Source of the DNA: Amanita rubescens
Lineage: Eukaryota > Basidiomycota > Agaricomycetes > Agaricales > Amanitaceae
Length of the DNA stretch: 64,000 bases
Reading direction: 5' to 3'
Assembly: GCA_015039365.1 (NCBI GenBank)
Contig: WION01000007.1
Coordinates: 62,001-126,000 of the forward strand
Under the pieces are notes generated by a model. It was not told the origin of the DNA and made no database searches. It saw nothing but the letters and a program-made list of their open reading frames with translations. Of the stretch, positions 48,476 through 59,494 are shown piece by piece; position 1 is the first letter of the stretch, and every line of letters starts with the position of its first letter. The translations under genes were made by a program, and so were the position numbers.

Positions 48476-49850
48476 ATGGAGACGGAACCATGGAGACAAT
48501 ACGGAGGGATCTACAGAATGGTGGACTTTGACAGAAACTGGGCTTATACGCCTTCTGTGCGGACCTTGGAGTCATTGCCTTCCCTGCCTCCCTCGGACGC
48601 GCCTGGCTACCCTGATGGAGACTATTTCGTCTCCGGATTGGATTTATTTCAAGAAGGAGTGGCGAACGACGAGCTGGACGATCTAGGACTTGAGATTGGG
48701 ATAGAACCTCTCGGAGAGCCAGCCTTGCCGGATTCTGCAGTGACATCTGTAGCAGAGCCCCGGACACCAAGTCCCCCAGTGGCGGTACGCAGAAAACGGG
48801 TTGGGCTAGTGAAAAAGTGGTTTTCGTCCGGTAAGTTATTCGGATTCGTGATTGGTGTACGATTCGAGATCGGTGACGAATCTGAACCTAGTGAGAGCGA
48901 ATCTCAGAAGAAGGAAGCGAGTAACTGTTAATTGCTGCGAAGAACACGTAGTTCCGCCGCCGCCACTCCCACCGTCACCATCAGTTCTACCCACTACACC
49001 ATCTTTATCACCTCTGGAGCGAACAATAGATGAAGAGCCAGAGAGAGGACATCAGACAATCGATTGGCAGGCACCATTAGCATTATGGGAGTGGAAGGCT
49101 TGGGGATACTACGCGCGACCATGGATAAATGGTGTTTGGGTGAATAACTATCGTATGTTCCTTTTCCTTGTTATCTGCCAAGATCGTAATATCTGTTTTA
49201 TCCAGCTTCCCGCCAAGACATTCCAGAAAACGTCGACATTAGAGAGGTTGTAGCCTCTCTCGTTGAAGACGGTAAAAAATGCCCCGAACGATGGGTAGCA
49301 GGACTTCAGCACTCGTCGCTTCCACCACGACCTATAAGATGGTGGGGCGATCCACGGCCAGTACCGAGCTTGGCAGTGTCAGCTCAATCCATACTTGAGG
49401 CGCAAGGTTGTCGGCGTCCCTCCTCTCTTTTGGGACTTGGGAAATCCCCCGGATGCAGCGGTCCATGGGCACAGCCTCATTGCAACACCGCTGCTTCCAC
49501 CCGATCGTGCGCAGCCTGCAACGTGGCCTATGACAACTGAATTCCGCATCAGTGCGATTGCTGACGATGTCGAGCTTCCCTGGCCAATTCTGATTAGGAA
49601 CAAGTATGGGGTGACGATTCAAGACGTCCTTCAATGGATTCATCTCAATTTCCAAGAGTACATCAGCGACGATGAATGGAACCAATGGCCTATGTATTTG
49701 CGAAACATGGCCAACATTTCGTATGGCAAGAGACAAGGGATAGATGGAGTCAAGAGGATTGATTATCTCGGGTTCCATTCCATGTTTCGAGGGCTGGAAG
49801 TGAGTGACGACGGGAATTCCTGGTATCTTTTTGTTGGACGACCTTGGTAA
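48476..49850 (+). CDS. DUF6699 domain protein (397 aa)
   Basis: Four exons (48476-48830, 48892-49152, 49206-49271, 49339-49850) join in frame to 397 residues; all introns are GT...AG of 53-67 bases and phase 1. The N-terminal two thirds are acidic and proline-rich (VVPPPPLPPSPSVLPTTPS). The C-terminal domain starts QLNPYLRRKVVGVPPLFWDL and continues through LPWPILIRNKYGVTIQDVLQ and a WNQWP segment, the pattern of DUF6699, a domain abundant in agaricomycetes and of unknown function. It lies 264 bases upstream of the RBR ligase gene on the same strand. Confidence 0.83.
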
Positions 49851-50114
49851 CATTTCATACTATTTTTAGTTAACTTAGCATTTCCATGTTTCACCTGCAG
49901 AAATCTATTCTATCTGCAGAATCAACTTCGAGCCCGAGTCATTTGTTCGGCGCGTCGCGTATTGTCACACGTCACGAGGAGCAGTCACGTCGCGTAACGT
50001 CACGACACCTCAGACGCCCGTTCTGCACAGCATGTCCGTGCTTTAAGCGCAGGACGCAGCCTTTATCGATATTGAATCTCGTGCTCGTGCGTCCATTGAG
50101 CTGGCACGCTAAAG

Positions 50115-53100
50115 ATGCTGGTAGAACAAAGGAAGATGTCCAGAGTCGTCGAGATCGAATCTTCACCAGAACCCGAAACGTCGAGGAAATTTGACTCAAA
50201 CATCGGGGACATCCCGACCGGACCTACGCCTTTAACTCGAAAAAGGGGAACGATGTCAGCTACTGTCTCTGCAGCTGCGGGTCCTGGTCCTTCGACGGTG
50301 GCTGCGAGGGCTAGATCTACTCGACAAGCAGTGAAAAATTCTCCTAGCGGGCCTATCATCGAATTGACGGACTCGGACTCGGATGACGCAGGTTTTCCTG
50401 CGTTTAGAAGGGCCCGGTCCGTCAGTAGACATACCTCTTTGACAAAGTCCTTTTCGCAGGTCAAGCTCCCAGCTTCCGTTGCGCGGGCTCCAGGGACTGG
50501 TGGCATTGATGGGGCAGTCGATGCTGGGAAGGAGAAGGAGAAAACTTTGCCGCTTTTCATGGAAACGAATGAAGTTTTCGGCGGTCTGGGTCAGACATCA
50601 CAGCCCCCAGCGCCTCCTACTGTTGCGCGCCTAGAGGGTTCCCAAGGGAGGGTGAATGTAGAGCCCATGCAGTCAAGGGGTGAAGCCCCTATTCCCGAGG
50701 AGGACCAAGCTGTACATGTCTCGGCTGGCGCCAACGAACGGCAGGCCGCTCCCGATACACCCGTTCCACAGCAGGAGCAGCAAAGTAATCTGGGTGAGCC
50801 GGAAAGCGAGGAATCCGTTTTATCCGGTTACATGGCCCTCGTCCTGGAGATTGTTCCAGACGTCGCTCCCGATTACTTGCTTGCTCTTATCATCCAGTTG
50901 TATCCGCAACATAAAAATGAGACCGTCGGCCTTGCTATTCAAATGCTCTTTGAAGACGGTCAATACCCGAAAGTAGAGAGAAAGGGAAAGCGCAAGTCTG
51001 AAGGAAATCTTGATATCCGTGCCATAAAGAAAGCAAGGATAGAATATGTCGACTATTCCCAGAAGAATCGGCCAAATCCCGCAGGTCCCTACTACACAAA
51101 TTTGTCTTTAGTACGTGATTGATTCCTTATTGTCTCTTTCAACGCGCTAAACTTCCTGGATAATGTAGGAGCATCTACAAACTGCATTTCCTTATATTCC
51201 CAAAACATTCATACGCAAAGTCTTTGTTCAACACAATAACCTTTATTCGCCTACACACATCTATCTTACGGATCTTTATAAACGATGCAATCACGCACCT
51301 AAAGAGCGCCCTGTCTTACGGGATACCGACTATCCCTTTTTCCCCCGTAAGACGCCATATAGGCCACAACCATTAACGATATTAAAAGATGCCGAGTTTG
51401 ACAAGGAGAGGCAATGGATTTTGGCATACGACGAAGAGGACGGAGACTTGGTCAAGGTGCGCGCTAGATTAAGCGTGGTCGATGATGATGCTCCGGGGAA
51501 TGATATCGATCCGAAAGGGAAAGGAAAGGCGAAGGTGACGGATCAAGAAGAGGACGAGGACGAGGACGAGGATCAATGTCTCGAAGGTGAAGGCATCGAA
51601 TGTAATTGCTGTTTTACTGAGTACCCATTCGTGAGTTATAAGTACTTCCTCTTCCCAAAGGTCTGCTGACATGTGGCGTAGGAGAGAATGATCCAATGCC
51701 CGGAGGGGCACCTCTTTTGCAAGTCGTGTGTGGTAGCATACGCTTCGAATCAACTCGGATTACAAGATATCAAGCTCAAATGCATGGATCAGTCGGGATG
51801 TTCACTTCTCTATCCCGAATCTGAGCTATGTCGCGTATTACCTGAGAAATTGATTGCTCTCTACGATCGTGTAAGTCATATCCCCGTGCTCCTGCGGAGT
51901 TTTGACGAATCCTCTCGTTTGAACAGTTAAAGCAACAGAAGGAGATCGAAGAGGCTGATATCGAAGGGTTAGAGGAGTGTCCATTCTGCGATTACAAATG
52001 CGTAATGGAGATGGATAAGACCTTGGAAAAGCTGTTTAGGTGCCGTAATTATGACGGTGGATGCGGAGCCGTCAGCTGCCGTGAGTGTAAGCGGCCGGTG
52101 AGATACTACTGTTCGGTACCTATCTTACGACGCTGACGGATATCTTTCCCAGGATCATCTACCAAAAGCCTGTCAAGGTTGGAGTTGACTATTTACGCCC
52201 CGATCTTGACAATTGTCTGACAACGTCTCAGAGATGGATGAAGATAGAATATTGGATAAACAGCATACAATCGAAGAGGCGATGTGTAAGATCAACCACG
52301 CTATCCAAAACACTGTTAACTCTTTATGTCAGCCGCCGCCCTGATGCGGACTTGCCCCAAATGCCAGAAACGTACCGCCAGTTTCTTTCTCTGTTATGCC
52401 TCATTCTCACAATGCTTTACCGCAGCATTCATCAAGGAATCCGGTGTTAGTTTCCTTTTTCTCCTCTCGATGCGCTACTAAAGCCATTTTCAGTGCAACA
52501 AAATTACGTGTTACACTTGCCAAACTGTGTCATGTTACGTTTGCCGCAAGATCATTAACGGTTATGATCATTTCGATCGAGTAAGTGATGCGTTCTTGGA
52601 CTTCGGCTACAATCATTCATAAAATAGACCCCGGGCGCCCCACGTACGGCAAGCGGATCATCCGAGAGGTGTCCCCTTTGGGATGCTGTTGAGACCAGAC
52701 ATGCGCGGGAGGTAAGAGGTACAAGTTCCTGTCAGTTTAATATCCACTGACAAGTTGTTCAAAATGTTAGGTCAAAGTCGCAGCAGAAAAGGCTATGAAG
52801 GATATGAAATCCCAAGACCCGGATATTGATACCAGTGCCATGAAGGTCGACGTGCCAGGGGTAAAGCCTCTGTCAAAATCCAAGCATCCGCATCCACTCC
52901 CCGCCATTGCACCACCTGTGCTTCCGGCACTTTACCCCCCAGGCTATGGGCCGGGACCAGCACGGCCTGGACACAATCCAATAGAACGCTATCCGCCGCA
53001 AGTTGCTGCACCTCCTCAGTTCCCGCAAATAGCAGCTCCGGCCGGGTTGCCAGCCAACCCACATGTGAATGTCCAATGGGAGCCGGTTCTCGTGCCCCCT

Positions 53101-53202
53101 GCTCCCTTTGTGCCTGCTGGACGGGGAGGCAGGGCAAACAGATATAGGAACCGGAACCCCCAAGCACAGAATCAGCCAAAGGGTCGTCGCGCCCGGCGCT
53201 AG
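50115..53202 (+). CDS. RBR-type E3 ubiquitin ligase, TRIAD3/RNF216-like (852 aa)
   Basis: Eleven exons (50115-51110, 51169-51630, 51682-51870, 51927-52097, 52153-52177, 52232-52285, 52333-52371, 52426-52445, 52494-52580, 52628-52711, 52771-53202) join in frame to 852 residues. The first 330 are disordered with a late helical piece (LALIIQLYPQHKNETVGLAI). RING1 starts at IECNCCFTEYPF and continues CPEGHLFCKSC (about 477-500). The IBR is CPFCDYKC to CGAVSCRECKRP. RING2 is assembled from three tiny exons: RTCPKCQKPFIKESG then CNKITCYTC and CYVCR, with Cys 658 in KITC as the expected thioester cysteine. The C-terminus is Pro-rich. RBR ligases take ubiquitin from E2 onto that cysteine before substrate transfer. 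Substrate unknown. Confidence 0.92.
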
Positions 53203-54451
53203 GGTTCGTTTTGGAGTAATTGGTTAATGGTATGCTTCCAAATATAAACATAATGTCGTAGAGCTTCGCGAAGCCGAAACGGCGAACTAATGGTGTTGTT
53301 AACGATGCCACTCTGAGCAGCAGGAGGGCAAAGCAGTATTCATTTTGGCGGGCATTTCGTCCAGTGGATGGAAATAACTCGTATTTCTTACTATATATAA
53401 TGATCAATAACGCTTTGTATTAATTTCAAAGCATTTTGTTCTTTGTGGCTCGCAAAGGGGACCAATGCAGTTCAATTGGTTTAGCCTCTCAAAAAGGGAG
53501 ATGGAACAAAAAAAAGATACAAGCAGCTGGTCATTTCGGGTGATCTATATCTGCGCCTGGTGCAAGCACTTGTTAACTTGGCTTGTACCACCGCAATACT
53601 ATCAGTTACTCACTTCTCCCCCAACGGAATTTGGTGACACAAGGTGCAATCAAGATGGAGAGATGCCCACAGCTTGGGGTGGGTTGCTCTGCATGAAGTT
53701 CTGCAGCCTAATGGCAGCATCTTAGTAGTAGATATCTCCAACCAGTGAACACATCTGTCTTCTTCAAGCAGACTGGTGCCACAAGTCTAGTACTGTTCAC
53801 TTTTATCCACACTGGTTAATCAGGATGATACCTGTAGCTTTGTGCTTATAATAATTTGCAGCATTCATCCACAAATATCCACCTTCCAATCCTTACTAAA
53901 TACATACAGTATATTCAAAACTTGGTGAAGTTGCATATGATTGAGAGTAAGGCAAACAGTATTTTTTCAAACTGTGCATTGAGTACAACCACTATTTTAC
54001 ATTAATCATGGGTGCTTGCTAGTGCACACATTCTGAAAATAAGAAACAAAAAGACACTCCTTCAACCATCAACATTTCAGCTTTCCCCATAGTATGCCTT
54101 TAAGCATTATGGTAACCTTATTTTTGGTTGTGCTGTAATGATTTGTTACTCACCAGAACTGGAAGGCTACATTGGGAAATGGATATAATGGAGCCTGAGG
54201 GAAGTGTGTGGCTTACCAGGGACACCAGGTGCAGTGTTCTTGCTCATTTGGTTGTAGAATCTCTGAGTGTTCATGAGATCTGGAAATCTATTCCAAAGAT
54301 AAGATCAAGTACAAAGGTGAAGTGAACATGTGTTTGCCACACCAATGTTACCATGTCTTGGCTTGGCTCCAGCTGCTTAATAGTCTGTAGATTCTCTGGC
54401 TGGCTATGGGGCCTGAATGGCTGTGGAGGAGATATTAAGATAAACCTGAAG

Positions 54452-57400
54452 TCAAATGTGTGTCATACATACACATAACATATTCTCCAGTTGTATCTGA
54501 TCTTGCTGCTTTATCTCAGGAGGATTGTCAATGGGTTGTGGGGTGCAAGATAGTGATGGTGCTGCTTCTTCCCACATTCCCTGACTTGCATAGGTGTCCC
54601 TGATGGTGTGGCCATCCTCATCATCAGGTCTAAGCTTTGCTTTTCTTACATTCTCCACCTCTACATCCAGCTTATTTGCTTCATCCAACCATCCCTGATT
54701 CTCACAAGTTGACAGTGTCAAATCATCATTTAAGATATCTGATTTAGATTTAATTGAACTATCTGGGCAGTCCAATCCAAATTCTGGTTTCAACATGTTT
54801 GTCACATGTACCTGCAGCTTTTGTGCTTCACCTGATCTTCCCTGAGTTAAATACATTAAGGACAAAGTGGCCATGCTGGTGAGAGTGTCTGGATGATCTG
54901 ATCCAAGCTTTGCTTTTCTTGCATTCATTACATCAACACACAATTTCTCTGCTTCATCCCACCTTCCCTGGTTTGAGTATGTTGTCACTAGATTGGCCAT
55001 GCTGGTGAGAGTGTCTGGGTGGTCCAATCCAAGCCCTGCCTTTCTTGCATTCATTACATCCACACCCAGCTTCTCTGCATCTTCAAACCTTCTCAGGTTC
55101 AAGTATGTGGTTACCAAATGGCCCATGCTGGTAAGTGTGTCTAGATGGTTTGATCCAAGCTTTGCTTGCCTTACATTCATCACATCAACTTCCAACTTCT
55201 CTGCATCACCCCACCTTCCCTGATTCCCAAATGTTAGTGCTAAATTGGTCATGGCAATCAGAGTGTCAGGGTGTTCTAGACCAAGCTTTGCTTTGCATGC
55301 ATTCACAATATCCACCTGCAGCTTCTCTGCCTCATTCCACCTTCCCTGATTACAGTATGTTGATGCCAAATGGGCCATGCTGATGAAAGTGTACTGATGA
55401 AGTGATCCAAGCTGTGCTTTTCTTGCATTCACAATGTCTGCTTGGAGCTTTTCAGCCTTATCCCATTTTTTCTGACTGTTGTATGTTGATGCCAGATGGG
55501 TCATGCTGTTGAGAGTGGATGGATGATCTATTCCAATCCTTTCTTTGAAAGCATCCACAACATCCACCTGCAGCTTCTCTGCCTCTTCCCACCTTCCCTG
55601 GTTGTGATACAGATATGCCAAATTATTTATGGCAGTGAGAGTGTCAGGATGTTCTGATCCAAGCTTTGCTTTTCTTTCATTCATCACATACATTTGCAGT
55701 TTCTCTGCTTCATCCCACCTTCCCTGTTTTGAGTATGTCAATGCCAATTCATTCATGGCAGTGAGAGTAGCTGGGTGGTCTGATTCATGCCTCAACTTGA
55801 ATCCATTTATTGCATTCACCTGCAGTTTCTCTGCCTCATCCCACCTTCCCAAATTCCTGTACGATGCCCCCAAATTAGTCATGCTGATAAGAGTGCTTGG
55901 GTGACTTGAACCAAGTTTTGCTATGCTTGTTTTCATCACTTCCACCTCCAGATTTACTGCTTCATCCCACCTTCCCTGATTCCTGTATGTTGCTGCCAGA
56001 TTGACCATGATGATCAGAGTGTCCGGATGGTCTGATCCAAGTTTTGCCTTGAATCCATTCATTACATCTACTTGTAGTTTTTCTGCTTTATCCCAATGTC
56101 CCTGATCCCAGTATGTTGATGCCAAGTTAGCCATGCTGGTGAGAGTGGATGGGTGATTAATTCCAAGATTTGCTTTAACAGCATTCATCTCCTCCAACTG
56201 TATGTTCTCTGCATCATCCCACCTTCCCTGTTCAATGTACAACAATGCCAAATTATTCATGGCAGTGAGAGTATCTGGGTGGTATGCTCCAAGATTTTCT
56301 TTTCTTGCATTTATCACCTCCATCTCCAGTTTTTCTGCATTATCCCACCTTCCTTGTTTCTGATATGTCAGTGCCAAATTGTGCATACTGCTGAGAGTGT
56401 CTGGATGGTCTGATCCAAGCTTTTCTTTTCTTGCATTCATGACATCCATATTCAGCTTCTCTGCCTCACCCCACCTTTCCTGTTTCATGTATGTTGATGC
56501 CAAATTATACATGGAAGTGAGTGTGTCTGGATGGTCTGATCCAAACTTTGTTTTTCTCACATTCATGACATCCATTTCCAGCTTCTCTGCCTCATCCCAC
56601 CTTCCTTGATTTCTGTATGTTGATGCCAAATTATTCATAAAAGTGAGAGTGACTGGGTCCTCAGACCCATACTTTGTTTTTCTCAAGTTCATGACATCTA
56701 CTTGCAATCTCTCTGCATCATTCCACCTTCCCTGCTTCTGGTATGTTATTGCTAAGTTATTTATGGCAGTGAGAGTGAATGTGTTATTAGATCCATGTTT
56801 TTCCTTGCTTGCATTCATCACATCTGTTTGCAGCCTCTCTGCTTTACTCCACTGTCCCTGATTTATGTACATTGATGCTAAATTGCTGACAGTAATGAGT
56901 GTAACTGAGTGGTCTGACCCAAGTTTTGCCTTCCTCTCATCAACTGCTGCCTGTAAAACTTTCTCTGCTTCATCCCAGCTACCAACATGATGAAATACAA
57001 GTGCATATGCATCATATTCACCACCATAGTACTTCTTTTGTAAGTCCAGTTCCAATGCATATGAAGAATTTGACCTAATATGTGGTGCCAGTAACTTGCA
57101 AAATGCATAGTTATCAATATTCCAGTTAACAACTATTGAACCTGACAAAAGTGCTCTTGCTCTTTCATACTGTCCAGTCATCTCTACTTTTGGTATGTGG
57201 TTCCTGCTCCAGGAATTTACTAGGAGGTGGATTGAATACACATGATTATGGCTGTTAATAAGTGAAAATGAAAGTAAGACCTTGATGCCAGCTAAGAACT
57301 GTAATTTGTCCCATTCTCCATCATCTCCCAAGAACAAGGTCTCATGATCCAGAAGTCTGAATGAGGATGAGAAAGAGTTTGAGTTTGCATCATCTCTTTT

Positions 57401-58525
57401 CATGTAGTTCTCAGCGGCATTTTTGAATAACTCCTGTGGTATATTGGTATGATTCAAAAAGGCAAAAATCCTCAAGAGCCTGATGGCAGTTTGTGCTCCC
57501 AGACATTCCTGACCAGTTTCATTGGCAGCTATGTGCTCAATCTCTTTCATGGAAATGTCCCATGTTCCATATGTAGATGTCCCATAATCTGAAGCACCCT
57601 GAAATCCTGGAGTATCCCTCATTAATTTATTCTTCTGCCTTGTGTACAATTTCAAATAATCATCAATGCTGCAACCACAGGAGTGCATGTATGCTCCTGC
57701 TTGGTCAATGGCAAGAGGGATCCCATCCAACTGTGACAGGAGTGTCCTGGACAAATCCCAGAAATGATCATCTGTGTACATCAAGCATTGCTGACTTCAA
57801 AAGTAAGGACATAGCATCTTCATCTTCCATGCATTGAACTTCCACTGAGTTTCCCTTCATTGCAATCCTCTTTAACCCAATGTTCCTACTTGTTATCAGA
57901 ATATTTCCTCCATTTCCTGGTGGGAGAAAGTTTTCAACTACTGAATAATGTCCATCTGCACCATCATACACTATCAGGAAGTCAGGCCTTTGAGAGATCC
58001 ATTGGAGAGCAGATCTGGCTGAGGGTCTTCCATCTGGTGATGTATTGTAGGCTGAAGATATCTGTGCAAGTACAAATTCCACACTGCTCTCTGAAGAAGA
58101 ATCAATCCAGAATATGTCAGAAAAACTTGAATAGTTTAGTTATCCTGAATCACTATTGTTTGAAATACTTACAATCCAGAATTTTCTTCAATAAATTTAA
58201 GGCAAATCTGAGTCTTTCCAATGCCTCCTAAACCATGCAAAAGGATTTTTTTTCTTTCCCCCCCAACATTGGAGATGAAATGGTCCTTCAGCTTCTGTAA
58301 ATACTCATCTTGACCTGTGAAGAAAGTGCTAGAATGTTTAATAGGGGGTAAGGGAGGTAGGTTAGTGCCATAGTCTGAAAGATAGTAGTTGATCTACAAG
58401 ACCAGGTTATTCACAAAAACCATATGAAAGTTCTGAAAAACAACAACCTCTATAAATTGGCTATCCACAACAATGACATTCTGGCACCCAGTAAAGACAC
58501 CAGTCTGAGGAGGATCTGTTGACAT
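54452..58525 (-). pseudogene. NB-ARC/TPR STAND gene (NLR-like) with an apparent frameshift
   Basis: Minus-strand exon 1 (58525-58448) encodes a 26-residue motif with NVIVVDSQFIE; exon 2 (58393-58173) holds Walker A LLHGLGGIGKT; exon 3 starts at 58125 with IFWIDSSSESS, then FLIVYDGAD (Walker B) and ILITSRN. Near 57784-57795 the frame must change by one base, between LLLKSAMLD and TDDHFWDLSRTLL, both conserved parts of the domain, with no room for an intron. The new frame stays open for about 1100 codons to 54452: GIPLAIDQAGAYM, then 17 clear and one or two degenerate 42-residue kinesin-light-chain-type TPRs (SDHPDTLTSM-NLA-TY-QGRWDEAEKL). Family role: ligand sensing by TPRs and ATP-driven oligomerisation. 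A base error in the assembly would make it an intact gene. Confidence 0.85.
54720..56950. repeat. 126-bp DNA repeats encoding TPR units
   Basis: The TPR array is a DNA repeat of 126 bases (42 codons), 17 well-preserved units plus a degenerate one. Neighbouring units share long identical runs such as ctctgcatcatcccaccttcc, so unequal exchange can add or remove units. Confidence 0.85.
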
Positions 58526-58560
58526 GGCCTTGCACAACCTAACAGTTATCAATTGAGAAT

Positions 58561-59494
58561 TCAGGTACGTCGTGGTCAAGAAGAAAGGCAGTGATGTCAC
58601 ACGTCACAGGGAACCTTGTGGAAAAGAAGTTCGCAAAGCCCAGCAGATAATAGATGTGGCCCTATACGATGACCGACAATGATTGCGTAATGCATATGAA
58701 TGGTGGCTTTAACTGACTCGGAAGAGGGCATGTCACACGTCGTGCGCCGTCGTCAACTCCGAGTCAGAGTCCTCACTGGTCTTGCAATCAGAGACCGTGC
58801 ATTAGCCTTCTCATCTTCATCATTCCCGCATTTATCTCCCAAACCCACGCTACCCTCTTCAAGATGTGGTGTGTGGTGCTGTGTGGGCCATTTGCCGCAA
58901 GCAAGGGTTCGAGAAAGACGGTCTAGTATGGGCGCACGCTGTGGCCGCACAGTGTGACTGGCCCACACCTCGACGAGCCTCGAGCATCTCCGACGCTTAG
59001 CCCAACTACCTGTGTCTCTGACGCCCTTCTCCGTGCGTCAATCCACTCTATTCATCACCTTTGTCTTACAACTCCGACCCGTAGATGATCTTTTGCGCCT
59101 CCGGCCGCCCACACTCCCTCAAAGAATTCTCGTCAGCCATGCCCAACGCAGGCAACGCATCCCTTATCATTTAGTCTGCGCTAAAGCACTGAACCCGGTT
59201 CCATGTCTTCAATGCATCAATGCCCCGGGGAGGAACTACGATAGCTTTCAAACCAGGCAAGAGACGCAGTACAGAGGAGTTACATGCCCGTTAGGATAGA
59301 CCGGAAAACGGGAGAGGCGCTGATCGCTGCAAGGATCCTAACCATTTGTGTATTTCCTATGTCATACGAAACCAAAGACGCGTCGTCCTATTGATAGCGT
59401 AGGTAGGTAGGTCGTGCTTGCTTCGCATCAACATCCCTCGCTCAACTTCATTTGTATTATTGTATTTGACAATAGACACTCGGATCAAATGACA
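58561..59494. other. Intergenic stretch
   Basis: Here CpG frequency returns to normal. Probable promoter of the STAND/TPR gene on the minus strand; a possible splice acceptor (ctgttag) lies just before its ATG, so an untranslated or coding 5' exon may start here. No other gene recognised. Confidence 0.45.

Larger units (their letters stand above)
53640..58560. other. CpG-depleted island
   Basis: Reading through 54421-58560 I find only three CG dinucleotides (near 55862, 56025 and 57414), while TG and CA are plentiful. CpGs are common on either side, for instance several within 58563-58570 and throughout 50-53.4 kb. The island contains the STAND/TPR gene and about 800 bases of its 3' flank. 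Loss of CpG by deamination of methylated cytosine is the usual explanation. Confidence 0.8.

Noticed and set aside
49332..49853. 173-codon minus-strand frame opposite the DUF6699 exon
   Set aside because: The plus strand has the recognisable domain and consistent introns; the reverse frame has no family resemblance.
52793..53407. 204-codon minus-strand frame
   Set aside because: Antisense shadow of the last, proline-rich exon of the RBR ligase gene.
55629..56861. Plus-strand frames with repeated SFSASSHLP
   Set aside because: Antisense translation of the 126-base TPR repeats.
58905..58930. B-box-like ggttcgag as a tRNA gene
   Set aside because: No A box or cloverleaf stems at a suitable distance.
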